Shown here: positions 55,445 to 64,000 of the stretch, in pieces
Layout of the letters: each line of letters opens with the position of its first letter
Numbering within the stretch: position 1 is the stretch's first letter
Assembly (NCBI GenBank): GCA_902537215.1
Contig: CACBAM010000002.1
Location: 150,305 to 214,304, forward strand
Direction of reading: 5' to 3'
DNA: 64,000 nt
DNA from: an uncultured Alphaproteobacteria bacterium
GTDB lineage: Bacteria; Pseudomonadota; Alphaproteobacteria; Rhodobacterales; Rhodobacteraceae
Translations under genes and position numbers: made by a program
Notes under the pieces: model-generated
Database searches by the model: none
Seen by the model: only the letters and a program-made list of their open reading frames with translations
Told to the model about the DNA's origin: nothing

Positions 55445-56533
55445 ATCAAGGAAGACAACCAAATTCTGAAGCTTGAGTCAATTTATAAATCATTCCATAG
55501 GCAAAAGGTTTTGGATAATTTTAGCCTTACGATAGAGAAGGGTGAGCGGATGTGCCTCCTGGGGCCATCTGGGTGTGGGAAAACAACTGCTTTAAGACTG
55601 ATAGCAGGCTTGGAGGCTCCTGATAAGGGCAAAATTATTATAAATAACTGTTTGGTTTCGAGTGACAAAAATATTCTTACAGAAACGCCTGAAAGAGGTA
55701 TTGGAATCGTATTCCAAGATCTTTCACTTTTTCCGCATTTAAATATATTTGAAAATGTAAGTTATGCTTTGCATGAATTTGGTAATGAAAAAATGAAGGA
55801 GAGAGCTAATTACCTTCTTGATTGCGTAGGAATGCTTCCTTTCAAAGAAAAATACCCTCATATGATCTCTGGTGGAGAACAACAGAGAGTTGCTATAGCC
55901 CGAGCATTGGCACCAAATCCAAAACTAATGCTAATGGATGAGCCTTTTACTAGTTTGGATAATAGGTTAAGAGATGAAATAAGGGATCTTACCTTATCTT
56001 TGCTTAGTGAAGAGGGTACATCGGTTATTATAGTCACCCATGACCCTGAGGAAGCTATGAAAGTCTCAGACAGTATCGCCTTGATGCGGGAGGGCTCTAT
56101 AGTTCAGAAGGGAGCTCCTTATAATGTTTATAATAAACCAGTAGACAGCAAGGCAGCAAAATTTCTATCAAATTACAATAAAATTCAAGGCAAAGTAAGT
56201 AATTCACAGACCGAAACTCCCTTCGGGTTGTTCATGACTCCTGGATTGCAAAATGGTCTGACCGCTGAGATAATTATACGCCCTCAACATCTTAAAATTG
56301 ACTTTGATAGAAATGGGAAAGGCCCATATCCCACCAGTGAACATGGAGTTGCAGCCAGAGGCGAAGTAGTTCGGTCAAGATTTCTTGGGAAGGAAAGTTT
56401 GGTGGAGTTAAAAATGGAATTTGATCAATCCATACTAAAAGCTTCTGTCCCAGGTGTTTTCCTGCCGCCTTCTGGCATTAATTTGTGGATTTCAGTTAGA
56501 AGAGATCGCTGTTTTGTTTTTGTGAAAGATTAA
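55445..56533 (+). CDS. ABC transporter ATP-binding protein (FbpC/PotA type) with apparent ATC start
   Basis: About 362 residues if read from ATC at 55445. Walker A is LGPSGCGKTT, the Q-loop IVFQDLSLFP, the signature SGGEQQRVAIARAL, Walker B LMLMDEPFTSLD, and a TOBE-type C-terminal domain follows from about residue 260. The ATPase fold needs the segment IKEDNQILKLESIYKSF before the first usual start codon, TTG 55511. A strong SD (AAGGAGAG, 55432-55439) sits seven bases before ATC 55445, and no ATG, GTG or TTG is in frame between. No permease or binding protein lies nearby. Imported substrate unknown. Confidence 0.82.
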   Translation: MKEDNQILKLESIYKSFHRQKVLDNFSLTIEKGERMCLLGPSGCGKTTALRLIAGLEAPDKGKIIINNCLVSSDKNILTETPERGIGIVFQDLSLFPHLNIFENVSYALHEFGNEKMKERANYLLDCVGMLPFKEKYPHMISGGEQQRVAIARALAPNPKLMLMDEPFTSLDNRLRDEIRDLTLSLLSEEGTSVIIVTHDPEEAMKVSDSIALMREGSIVQKGAPYNVYNKPVDSKAAKFLSNYNKIQGKVSNSQTETPFGLFMTPGLQNGLTAEIIIRPQHLKIDFDRNGKGPYPTSEHGVAARGEVVRSRFLGKESLVELKMEFDQSILKASVPGVFLPPSGINLWISVRRDRCFVFVKD

Positions 56534-56612
56534 AAATTTAAGTGATAAATTTTATTTTTCTGTTAATTTATTTTATGAAACCTTGAAGATAAAAAATATT
56601 CGGAGATAATAA

Positions 56613-56831
56613 ATGTTTAATCAAATTGGATTGCCAGGCATCATTTTAATTGCTGTTGTCGTTCTTATCTTATTCGGGAGAGGTAAGATTTCGTCACTTA
56701 TGGGTGAAGTTGGAAAAGGTATAACTAGTTTTAAAAAGGGTATAAGTGAGGGTAAACAGGAATTAGACAAGGCTCAGGAAGAAGTTTCAGAAAAAGTAAA
56801 AGATGTAACTCCTGAAAAAGATAAGGGATAA
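56613..56831 (+). CDS. tatA: Twin-arginine translocase subunit TatA
   Basis: 72 residues. One membrane helix ([13 protein letters not shown]) is followed by the [17 protein letters not shown] hinge and amphipathic helix, then a charged tail. Its oligomers form the Tat pore. First gene of tatABC with a GGAG-type SD. Confidence 0.96.
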   Translation: MFNQIGLPGIILIAVVVLILFGRGKISSLMGEVGKGITSFKKGISEGKQELDKAQEEVSEKVKDVTPEKDKG

Positions 56832-56838
56832 AAAAATT

Positions 56839-57129
56839 ATGTTTGATTTGGGTTGGCAAGAGCTTTTTATTATTGGAACAGTTACATTAATAGTCGTTGG
56901 GCCAAAGGACTTGCCAAAGTTACTAAACAAAGTAGGAAAAGTTTTTGGAAAAATAAAGCAAGTATCAAGAGAATTTTATGATCAGATAAATGAAACGGCT
57001 GAAATTGAAGAGCTTAATAAATTGAAAAATAATTTTGATAAGCATATTGATTTAGAAAGTTACGTTAAAGATTCTGACATAAGTGTTGGAGTTAAAAAGG
57101 ATAGTAAGGTTAAATTAAAAAAAAGGTAA
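56839..57129 (+). CDS. tatB: Twin-arginine translocase subunit TatB
   Basis: 96 residues. It has the TatB N-terminus MFDLGWQELFIIGTV and VVGPKDLPKLL with the hinge Gly-Pro, then an amphipathic helix and a short charged tail. It is shorter than enteric TatB. It forms the substrate-receptor complex with TatC. Confidence 0.95.
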   Translation: MFDLGWQELFIIGTVTLIVVGPKDLPKLLNKVGKVFGKIKQVSREFYDQINETAEIEELNKLKNNFDKHIDLESYVKDSDISVGVKKDSKVKLKKR

Positions 57130-57178
57130 CCATTTTTTTCAAAAAACCAGATGGTTGCTTGAATATCTATAATAATTA

Positions 57179-57991
57179 ATGAAAAAAGAGCAAAAAAAAC
57201 AGGATGAAATAGAGTCATCCAACGCTCCTCTGATAGAGCACCTTACGGAGTTGAGATCTCGTCTCATTTTATCTGTACTCGCATTCCTCATTTGCATGGT
57301 TTGCGTGTTCCCATTTTCGAAATATATTTTCAATTTTTTAGCGATGCCGATAACAGAGCTACTGGCAGTACAAAATGAAGCTAACGACTTAATCTTTACA
57401 GGTCTTCAACAGGGTTTTATGGTTAGTGTAAAAATATCTTTTTTTGGAGGTTTTATCGTTTCGTTTCCTTTTATTGGATTTCAAATTTGGCGGTTTATTG
57501 CACCAGGCTTATACAAAAAAGAAAAATTGGCTTTTTTCCCCTTTTTAATTGCCTCTCCTTTATTATTCATCATTGGGGCTGCTTTTGCCTATTTTGTTGT
57601 TCTTCCACTCGCATTTAACTTCTTCTTGAGTTTTCAAAACACATCTGATTTAAACAATCTAGTAGGCATCAAGTATCTCGGTACGATAAATGAATATCTT
57701 AGTCTCACTATGAGATTCATATTAGCATTTGGCATATGTTTCCAGTTGCCGGTGTTGTTAACTTTAATGGGAAAAGTAGGTTTAGTATCCTCTACCTCAC
57801 TAATTAGAATTAGAAAATACGCAATTGTTTCTATATTAGTTATTGCTGCTATTGTAACGCCTCCAGATGTTATAACACAAATAATTTTATTTTCTGTCAT
57901 GTATTCTTTGTATGAGGTATCCATATTGTTGGTAAAGTTAGTAGAAAAGAAAAAAGAGGAAGCTCTTCAACAACTGGATGAAAATATATAA
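57179..57991 (+). CDS. tatC: Twin-arginine translocase subunit TatC
   Basis: 270 residues with six membrane helices. The N-terminal PLIEHLTELRSRLILS binds twin-arginine signals; FFGGFIVSFPFIGFQIWRFI and ILVIAAIVTPPDVITQ are conserved family segments. It lies 49 bp after tatB. Confidence 0.97.
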   Translation: MKKEQKKQDEIESSNAPLIEHLTELRSRLILSVLAFLICMVCVFPFSKYIFNFLAMPITELLAVQNEANDLIFTGLQQGFMVSVKISFFGGFIVSFPFIGFQIWRFIAPGLYKKEKLAFFPFLIASPLLFIIGAAFAYFVVLPLAFNFFLSFQNTSDLNNLVGIKYLGTINEYLSLTMRFILAFGICFQLPVLLTLMGKVGLVSSTSLIRIRKYAIVSILVIAAIVTPPDVITQIILFSVMYSLYEVSILLVKLVEKKKEEALQQLDENI

Positions 57992-58001
57992 GAACTTATA
58001 T

Positions 58002-58823
58002 ATGGAAGAATACCTTAAAAGAATAGCAGATGCTCTGGAAAGAGCATTTCCTTCAGATCCTGATACAGCATTTTTTGAAAAAGCAGATGCATTCATATGG
58101 GAACCAGACCGCAATCATTTTTCAGAGGTAAGTAGTATATCGACCATAGATATTTCTTTACTAAGAGGAATGGATAAAGAAATTGAGCAGCTAAGAATCA
58201 ATACCAAAGCATTCGCCGATGGAAACTTAGCTAATAATGTTTTAGTATGGGGAGCTAGGGGAATGGGTAAATCAACTTTAATAAAGTCCGTTGTTAAAGC
58301 GACTAGCTCTAAAAATAAAAGTTTAAAGATTGTTGAAGTTGCTAGGGATGATATAGGTCAAATGAATAGTTTATTAAAAACTATTAAAAACCTTGATAAA
58401 AAATTTATTGTTTTTTGTGATGATATTTCATTTGATGATAATGAAACAAGTTATAAGTCACTAAAATCTTTACTAGATGGTGGATTGATTGGTGGAGCTC
58501 AGAATGTCTTGGTATATGCCACATCTAACAGAAGGCATCTATTAAGTAGGAAAGCAGGAAATGCCGATAATTTTATGAGATGGGAAGAAGAGCTTGACGA
58601 ACGACTTTCCATATCCGACAGGTTTGGTATTTCAATAGGCTTTTATGAGTGTGATCAAAATCTTTACCTGGAAATAGTAAGGTCTTATGCCAAATCGTTT
58701 GGTATCAATATCGAAACAGAAGAATTAGATAAAAGAGCATTACAATGGCAAATGCAAAGAGGTGGTCGGTCGGGTCGAGTTGCAAAACAGTTTGTAGTAT
58801 CTTTGTTGAGCAGTTATCAGTAG
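58002..58823 (+). CDS. DUF815-type P-loop ATPase
   Basis: 273 residues. Walker A is WGARGMGKSTLIK, Walker B is FIVFCDDISF, and YATSNRRHLL is the sensor-type segment, matching the DUF815 AAA-like family seen beside the tat and pcm genes in Rhodobacterales. Its role is unknown. I prefer ATG 58002 (MEEYLKRIADALER), which fits the family N-terminus; an ATG at 57978 overlaps tatC by 14 bp. It converges with the M23 gene across 5 bp. Confidence 0.9.
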   Translation: MEEYLKRIADALERAFPSDPDTAFFEKADAFIWEPDRNHFSEVSSISTIDISLLRGMDKEIEQLRINTKAFADGNLANNVLVWGARGMGKSTLIKSVVKATSSKNKSLKIVEVARDDIGQMNSLLKTIKNLDKKFIVFCDDISFDDNETSYKSLKSLLDGGLIGGAQNVLVYATSNRRHLLSRKAGNADNFMRWEEELDERLSISDRFGISIGFYECDQNLYLEIVRSYAKSFGINIETEELDKRALQWQMQRGGRSGRVAKQFVVSLLSSYQ

Positions 58824-58828
58824 TCTTT

Positions 58829-59884
58829 TTACTCAAAGTAATTTTCTGGGTTTACACTTTGTGTTCCTCTCCTGAGCTCAAAATGAAGTATAGTCTGATC
58901 TTTTCCATCATTTGCTTTTTCTGCCATTAATCCAATTTTTTGGCCTTTAGTAACAACTTCATTTTTTTTTACAAGTACTTTTGCAACCCTACCGTATATG
59001 CTAATTAAGTTATTTTTATGCCTTATCAATACAATTTTCCCAAAGTTTTCAGTGTTATCTGTTATTAAAGCAACATTGCCTGAAGCAGCAGCGAAAACAG
59101 GAGATCCTATAGAAACTTGGAAATCAATACCTTGATTTTTTTGTTTCTCATTGTTGGGATTATATTTGCTTATTATTTTTCCTTTTACTGGCATAAGAAA
59201 AGTATTTCTTGTGCTAAACTCATTCTGTTTCTCTGATAAGGTTACAGAAGTATTTTTTTGATCATCTACTAATCTTTTGCTGGATGACGTTATCTTTTTC
59301 TTTGGAGGACTTATTTCGTTTTGCGTAATTGGAATAATAATATTTTGTCCCAAATAAATAGTAAATTCTGCATCTAACTTGTTCAATTTAGCTAAAGACG
59401 TTACTGAAACATTATATAGTCGGGCTATGGAATAAATTGTTTCTCCTGTTTCAACCGTATGCTTAGCAAAGCCTCTTTTTGGCACAGAGACCTGTTTTGT
59501 TTCCGACACTCTCTCCAGTACGTTTTTAGTATTTTTTTGAGACCAAACAGTCTTATTCGTATTCTCTATTGAATCAATTTTTTTATTTAAGGCTAGCAAT
59601 TCCCCTTGTCTGGGACGATATGACTCGACTAACCCATTAAATAGAGAAAATTTTCTTGGATCTAAGTCTAGCCTCTTAGCAATATCTGAAACCGTTTCAT
59701 TACCATTTGCTACCACAACTTGATATTTGTCATAAGATATAATACCTCTAATATCCGGTCGCATCTTTGTATCAAAAGAAAATGGCTTAACGTCTAAGTT
59801 AGAACTAAGCGTATGCTCTTGGGTTTGGCAATTAACCAAAATTGGTAAAACTAAGAGTAAAACGATTACTATCTTTTTTTTCAT
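58829..59884 (-). CDS. LysM/M23 lipoprotein, NlpD-like, with degenerate active site
   Basis: 351 residues. A lipoprotein signal ends in the lipobox LVNC near residue 19. Two LysM regions follow (about 50-105 and 145-190, the second with ETGETIYSIARLYN), then an M23/LytM domain from about 230. The zinc ligands of active enzymes are not all present: the HxxxD segment reads NQGIDF and the HxH segment reads YGRV, although LHFELR is kept. So it is probably an amidase activator like NlpD/EnvC, not a hydrolase, helping daughter-cell separation. It is last in the serS-surE-pcm operon. Confidence 0.88.
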   Translation of the reverse strand: MKKKIVIVLLLVLPILVNCQTQEHTLSSNLDVKPFSFDTKMRPDIRGIISYDKYQVVVANGNETVSDIAKRLDLDPRKFSLFNGLVESYRPRQGELLALNKKIDSIENTNKTVWSQKNTKNVLERVSETKQVSVPKRGFAKHTVETGETIYSIARLYNVSVTSLAKLNKLDAEFTIYLGQNIIIPITQNEISPPKKKITSSSKRLVDDQKNTSVTLSEKQNEFSTRNTFLMPVKGKIISKYNPNNEKQKNQGIDFQVSIGSPVFAAASGNVALITDNTENFGKIVLIRHKNNLISIYGRVAKVLVKKNEVVTKGQKIGLMAEKANDGKDQTILHFELRRGTQSVNPENYFE

Positions 59885-59902
59885 AAAAACTGAACCCAGA
59901 TT

Positions 59903-60535
59903 TTAAATATTTACTAATCCTTCTTTCATTTGTACGAACCTTACACTCATTAGCTCTATAATGTCCAAGCCTTTTTCAGTTTTAATAACTTTCAAAAGTG
60001 ATTGTTTCTGGTTTGGTAGCCCAACGGGGACAATCATAATACCTCCAATCTTTAGTTGATTCACAACTAAGCTAGGGATCTCCTCAACAGCGGCAGTTAT
60101 GATAATCCTATCAAAGGGTGCTTGATGAGAATAACCAAAAAAGCCATCTCTTAGAAGAATTATCACATTTGATATATTGAGGTCTTCAAGTCGCCTCTTG
60201 GCTTTATCTACTAGTTTTTGATATCTCTCGATTGAATAGACTCTAGATGACAGTCTTGCAAGTATTGCTGTTTGGTAACCAGATCCAGTGCCTATTTCTA
60301 AAACTTTGCTTCTTCTCGGAATTTCTAGTTGTTGGGTCATAAAACCTACAAGCGAAGGCTGGCTTATTGTCTGGCCGCAATCAATAGGGAGTGCAACATC
60401 TTCCATAAATCGATCTAAAAAACTCTTTGATACGAAATGGCTCCTATCTATTGACTCAATGCAGTCTAAAACCTCTGGGTTAGAAACCCCAATTTGTCTT
60501 AATTTTAAAATAAGAAGGGCTTTTGACTCATCCAT
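59903..60535 (-). CDS. pcm: Protein-L-isoaspartate O-methyltransferase
   Basis: 210 residues. The SAM-binding motif is VLEIGTGSGYQTAIL, preceded by the PCMT-specific GQTISQPSLVGFMTQ. It methylates isoaspartyl residues to start their repair. It lies just 1 bp after surE and 18 bp before the nlpD-like gene, an order that matches gammaproteobacterial surE-pcm-nlpD. Confidence 0.95.
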   Translation of the reverse strand: MDESKALLILKLRQIGVSNPEVLDCIESIDRSHFVSKSFLDRFMEDVALPIDCGQTISQPSLVGFMTQQLEIPRRSKVLEIGTGSGYQTAILARLSSRVYSIERYQKLVDKAKRRLEDLNISNVIILLRDGFFGYSHQAPFDRIIITAAVEEIPSLVVNQLKIGGIMIVPVGLPNQKQSLLKVIKTEKGLDIIELMSVRFVQMKEGLVNI

Positions 60536-60536
60536 G

Positions 60537-61313
60537 TCAAAATTGTACTTTCTTTAGTTCCTTAAAGCTTCTCTCCTTGACAAAATTCATAGAAATGGGC
60601 GAAACGGTTATATATCCAGCTAAACAGCTATTATAGTCATCCTCAGGGGTTGAAGATGAGTTCTTATTAATACTATCTATCTTACCCATATACGAATTTT
60701 CAGATTTGGCGTAGAGGTTAATAGCAAAATTAGAGGCGTATCTTTGCCCTATAGGCGCAATTTTTACGCAGTCAGGATAGCGCTTTTTAGGGTGTGCAGG
60801 AAAGTTCACGTTGAATGCTATCTTCTTAAGTGAAAGTGAGAAGTTTTTATAAATAGACGAGCATAACTTTGAGCTACATTTTTCGGCGAAAAGGAAAGGG
60901 TTCAATCCTTTCTCAGCACCTGAATACGCTTGACTTAGTGCTATTGAAAGAACTCCCCTGTCGGCGCCCTCCATAGCTGCAGCTACTGTACCGGAATAAA
61001 AAACGTCCTCAGCTAGATTATAACCCCAATTTATACCTGAAAGAATGAGGTCTGGTTTTTTATCCTTCATAAGATGATCGAGAGCAAATATTATGCAATC
61101 GGTGGGTGTTCCATCAACAGAATATTGATTGTCACTTTTTTTTGTAATATGAAACTCTGTTTTATATGATATTGATCTACTCTTTGCAGATTGATTAGCT
61201 GAGGGAGCAACAACGAAGATGCTCTCTTCAGTCGACATTTCAAGGGCTACTTTTTTCAGGGACTTGATCCCGTTAGCATTAAATCCATCGTCGTTAGTTA
61301 TTAAGATACGCAT
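60537..61313 (-). CDS. surE: 5'-nucleotidase SurE
   Basis: About 258 residues. MRILITNDDGFNANGI holds the metal-binding Asp-Asp, and SGINWGYNLAEDVFYSGTV is the family core. It removes phosphate from nucleoside monophosphates. I place the start at ATG 61313, giving the family N-terminus, one base after the serS stop (TAGCATG); a start at 61340 would overlap serS. Confidence 0.95.
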   Translation of the reverse strand: MRILITNDDGFNANGIKSLKKVALEMSTEESIFVVAPSANQSAKSRSISYKTEFHITKKSDNQYSVDGTPTDCIIFALDHLMKDKKPDLILSGINWGYNLAEDVFYSGTVAAAMEGADRGVLSIALSQAYSGAEKGLNPFLFAEKCSSKLCSSIYKNFSLSLKKIAFNVNFPAHPKKRYPDCVKIAPIGQRYASNFAINLYAKSENSYMGKIDSINKNSSSTPEDDYNSCLAGYITVSPISMNFVKERSFKELKKVQF

Positions 61314-61314
61314 G

Positions 61315-62604
61315 CTATTTAAGGTTTCCATTATTATCAATTTTTTTAAAATTGAACATATATGGTCTTAGTGCTTCCGGAATTTCTACCGACCCATCTT
61401 CTAGTTGGTTATTTTCAATAACTGCAATTAAGCAACGTCCAACAGCAAGTCCCGAACCGTTTAAAGTAGATATGAATTGAGGTTTGGATTCTCGATCATT
61501 CTTATATCTAATATTTATTCTTCTAGATTGGAAGTCTCCGCATATTGAGCAACTGGAAATTTCACGATATCTATTTTGGCCTGGAAGCCAAACTTCTAAG
61601 TCATATGTTTTCTTTGATCCAAAACCGATATCCCCAGAGCATAGAAGTATTTTTCTGAAAGGTATGCACAAATTCTTTAAAATTTTCTCGGCACAATCGG
61701 TCATTCTTTCGAGCTCAAAATTTTCAAACTCTGGTTTGCAGAAAGTAACCATCTCCACCTTTTCGAATTGATGTTGTCTGATCATTCCTGTTGTATCTTT
61801 CCCAGCACTTCCGGCCTCTGAACGAAAACACTGCGTGGCAGCAGTCATTCTGATTGGTAATTCCTCCATTGCATAAATTTTATCTTTTCCAATGTTTGTA
61901 AGCGGAACTTCTGCGGTCGGAATAAGCCAAAGTCCCTCATTTGTATGGTAACTATCTTCCCTGAACTTTGGCAATTGACCAGTTCCTAACATTGATTTTT
62001 CATTTACGAGAACTGGTGTCCAAAATTCTGTTAGTTCACTGTCTATTATGTTGGTGTTAAGCATGTACTGTGTTAGCGCTCGGTGTAATAACGCTACGGA
62101 CTTAGAAAGAAAAACAAATCGCGACCCAGTAACCTTTGAAGCGGTTTCAAAATTTATATCGTTTTTGGTTGCGCTAACTTCAAAGTGCTCCTTAGGCTGA
62201 AAATTAAAAGATTTTATTTCCCCCCATCTATAAACCTCTACATTATCAGTCTCACTTTGCCCTATTGGAACATCATCACTTAGCAAATTGGGAATAGACA
62301 ACAGTAAAGCCTCTAAATCTTGTTCTATATCTCTAAGAGATGTCTCTAGTCGGGCTATCTCATGCTTCATTTTTTTAATAGTGTCACGGATACTAATTAT
62401 TGAATTACCGTTATTCCTCTCAGTGGCACCAATTTCTTTTGACAAAGCTTTTCTTTCAGAGAGCAATTTTTCCAGTTTCTCGATAGTTTTTCTTCTTTGA
62501 GTATCTAATGCAATAACTTTTGAACTTTTAGAACCTTCACCTCTATTTTCTAAAGTTTTATCAAAAATCTCGGGACATTCTCTAATAAGTTTTATATCAT
62601 GCAT
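61315..62604 (-). CDS. serS: Seryl-tRNA synthetase
   Basis: 429 residues. An N-terminal coiled-coil arm (about 25-100) that grips the tRNA-Ser long arm is followed by the class II core: motif 2 in CFRSEAGSAGKDTTGMIRQH and motif 3 in GLAVGRCLIAVIEN. First gene of the serS-surE-pcm-nlpD-like operon. Confidence 0.97.
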   Translation of the reverse strand: MHDIKLIRECPEIFDKTLENRGEGSKSSKVIALDTQRRKTIEKLEKLLSERKALSKEIGATERNNGNSIISIRDTIKKMKHEIARLETSLRDIEQDLEALLLSIPNLLSDDVPIGQSETDNVEVYRWGEIKSFNFQPKEHFEVSATKNDINFETASKVTGSRFVFLSKSVALLHRALTQYMLNTNIIDSELTEFWTPVLVNEKSMLGTGQLPKFREDSYHTNEGLWLIPTAEVPLTNIGKDKIYAMEELPIRMTAATQCFRSEAGSAGKDTTGMIRQHQFEKVEMVTFCKPEFENFELERMTDCAEKILKNLCIPFRKILLCSGDIGFGSKKTYDLEVWLPGQNRYREISSCSICGDFQSRRINIRYKNDRESKPQFISTLNGSGLAVGRCLIAVIENNQLEDGSVEIPEALRPYMFNFKKIDNNGNLK

Positions 62605-62663
62605 TTTTTAACTCAGTTGATTTATTGTTATGGTTTCAGAGCTATAACGCGGTTTACGTCTTG

Positions 62664-63863
62664 TTATATTAGCCTTTCACAAAATTGTTTTATCCTTTTA
62701 CAGCCAGTTCGTAAATCTTTTTCACTTAAGGCATAACTTATTCTTATACTATCTTTGCTTCCAAAACTTGAACCTGGTACCGTTGCTACATGTTCTGAAG
62801 ATAATAATTGCATGCAAAAGCTTGTATCATTCAATATTACTTCTTTACTATTTAACCGCTTGCCAAGAAATCTTTTTATCGAAGGGAATAAATAAAATGC
62901 CCCTTCGCTAAAATTAGAGTCAAAGCCATCCAAATCAGATAGAGCAGAAATCACAATTGCTTTCCTTTTCAAGAGTGATGCTTTAATGGCTTTAAAATGA
63001 TTATCGTCTAATTCCAAAGCTTTAATTGCTGCATTTTGAGCAATAGTATTGGCAGCAGATGTAGATTGAGATTGTATTTTTTTCATAGCCTCAATAAGTA
63101 TTTTCGGGCCGGCGCCATATCCTAATCTCCATCCAGTCATACAATAACCTTTAGAAAATCCATTCACTATAAGTGATCTCCCTTTAAGTTCCTCATCAAT
63201 GTGCAGAATGCTTAGATTTGTTTCCTTTGAAAAGTTAAGTTTTTCGTAAATATCATCTGAAAGTATCCAAATATTTGGGTATTTTCTTAATACTATTACA
63301 AGTTTTTTTATAGTTTCAGGAGAGTAAACAACACCGGTTGGATTATTTGGCGAGTTTAGAATAATCCATTTAGTTTTCGGTGTAATTAGCTTCTCCAATT
63401 TTTCTGTATTTATTGAAAATCCTTCTCTCCTTGTTGTGTTTAAGACTTTTGGTCTCCCACCACATAATTTTATTATTTCAGGATATGACACCCAATAGGG
63501 AGAAATAATAATTACTTCATCACCTCTGTTTATAGTGCTTTGCAGTGCGTTATAAATAACTTGCTTCCCTCCATTAGAAATAATTATCTCGTCACATTCA
63601 TACTCTATTTTAAGATCTTTTTTTAGTTTTACGCTTATAAGATCCCTCAATTCTTTTCGACCTGCAACTTGTGTATAAAGAGTTTCTCCTTTATTTATCG
63701 TCCTACATGCTTCTTTTCTTATCGATAAAGCTGGCTTAAACGATAGTTCTCCAGTTGCCATATTGACTATTTTGTGACCTTGTTCCTTTAGAGACAATGC
63801 CAGGTCAGAGACCTCAGCCGTTTTTGACATACTAATATTTTCCATATTTTTTGAAAAACGCAT
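62664..63863 (-). CDS. Class I aminotransferase (aspartate-type)
   Basis: 399 residues of fold-type I PLP enzymes. ISNGGKQVIYNAL, NSPNNPTGVVY, LSDDIYEKL and the PLP-lysine segment NGFSKGYCMTGWRLGY match bacterial aspartate aminotransferases of the Ib subgroup. It moves an amino group between aspartate and 2-oxoglutarate or prephenate-type acceptors; the exact specificity cannot be fixed. It diverges from sdhE across 61 bp. Confidence 0.92.
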   Translation of the reverse strand: MRFSKNMENISMSKTAEVSDLALSLKEQGHKIVNMATGELSFKPALSIRKEACRTINKGETLYTQVAGRKELRDLISVKLKKDLKIEYECDEIIISNGGKQVIYNALQSTINRGDEVIIISPYWVSYPEIIKLCGGRPKVLNTTRREGFSINTEKLEKLITPKTKWIILNSPNNPTGVVYSPETIKKLVIVLRKYPNIWILSDDIYEKLNFSKETNLSILHIDEELKGRSLIVNGFSKGYCMTGWRLGYGAGPKILIEAMKKIQSQSTSAANTIAQNAAIKALELDDNHFKAIKASLLKRKAIVISALSDLDGFDSNFSEGAFYLFPSIKRFLGKRLNSKEVILNDTSFCMQLLSSEHVATVPGSSFGSKDSIRISYALSEKDLRTGCKRIKQFCERLI

Positions 63864-63924
63864 ATATTTTAATTAAACCAAAATCTTTAATTGTAATAGG
63901 CAAAAAATAAATTATTTTCAGAGC

Positions 63925-64000
63925 ATGAATATAAAAGTAGTTCGGAAAAGATTGTCAATAAGAAGCTGGAGAAGAGGCACTAAAGAATTAGACTTAATTC
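63925..64000 (+). CDS. sdhE: Succinate dehydrogenase assembly factor SdhE, N-terminal fragment (cut by window edge)
   Basis: The frame opens at ATG 63925 and runs off the right edge after 25 codons. The visible part contains LSIRSWRRGTKELDLI, which matches the RSWHRGTKEMD hallmark with the conserved Arg-Gly of SdhE (DUF339), the protein that helps attach FAD to succinate dehydrogenase. Only the start is present. Confidence 0.88.
   Translation, partial: MNIKVVRKRLSIRSWRRGTKELDLI

Overview
The window is an AT-rich, densely coded bacterial chromosome segment. Gene families and gene order point to a marine alphaproteobacterium of the Rhodobacterales or a close relative. Three blocks support this from remembered synteny, not from a search: murA-hisD-UPF0262-phosphatase-infA-maf-RNase E/G-tRNA-Phe; nuoA to nuoN followed by birA-coaX-rnj; and tatABC-DUF815 ATPase facing serS-surE-pcm-LysM/M23. 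Short spacers, many stop/start overlaps, frequent TTG starts and the low G+C suggest a streamlined genome.

Layout. (1) 1-10.6 kb, minus strand: a surface or exopolysaccharide locus. It makes activated sugars (phosphomannomutase, UDP-glucose dehydrogenase, UDP-glucuronate 4-epimerase-like, GalU, ManC), then carries a fucosyltransferase-like GT11, a flippase, a sulfatase-fold enzyme and two further glycosyltransferases, the last cut by the window edge. (2) 10.9-12.1 kb: two divergent regulators, an EPS-associated MarR-type protein and a NusG/RfaH-like antiterminator, around a 337-bp spacer rich in dyads. (3) 12.3-14.3 kb: two methyltransferases, a tiny possible leader ORF and tRNA-Met. (4) 14.4-17.5 kb: moaA-glmU diverging from a phosphoglycolate-phosphatase-like HAD gene. 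(5) 17.6-27.7 kb: accessory region with an outer-membrane barrel protein, tRNA-Gly, a crotonase, a DMT transporter, a cytochrome P450, an ABC exporter, an acyl-CoA synthetase, a 710-residue secreted protein of unknown function and a small lipoprotein. (6) 27.7-33.5 kb: the conserved murA to tRNA-Phe block with a small basic protein in front of murA. (7) 33.5-37.2 kb: a 500-bp gap, then a Wzz-type chain-length protein and a Wza-type export lipoprotein. (8) 37.3-54.5 kb: the complete 14-gene complex I operon, then birA, coaX and rnj. (9) 54.6-64 kb: ferredoxin-NADP reductase, an orphan ABC ATPase, tatABC, DUF815 ATPase, the nlpD-like/pcm/surE/serS operon, an aspartate-type aminotransferase and the start of sdhE.

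How it fits together. Regions 1, 2 and 7 probably form one polysaccharide system: precursors and transferases, flippase, period control and outer-membrane export, with dedicated regulators. GlmU and MurA link to envelope synthesis. Region 5 looks like an uncharacterised oxidation and CoA-activation module.

I found no clear mobile element, CRISPR array or defence system. The most interesting signals are the dyads around the EPS regulators, the P450/crotonase/acyl-CoA module, the orphan secreted protein, the small basic ORF before murA, and an ABC ATPase gene whose only well-placed start codon is ATC.
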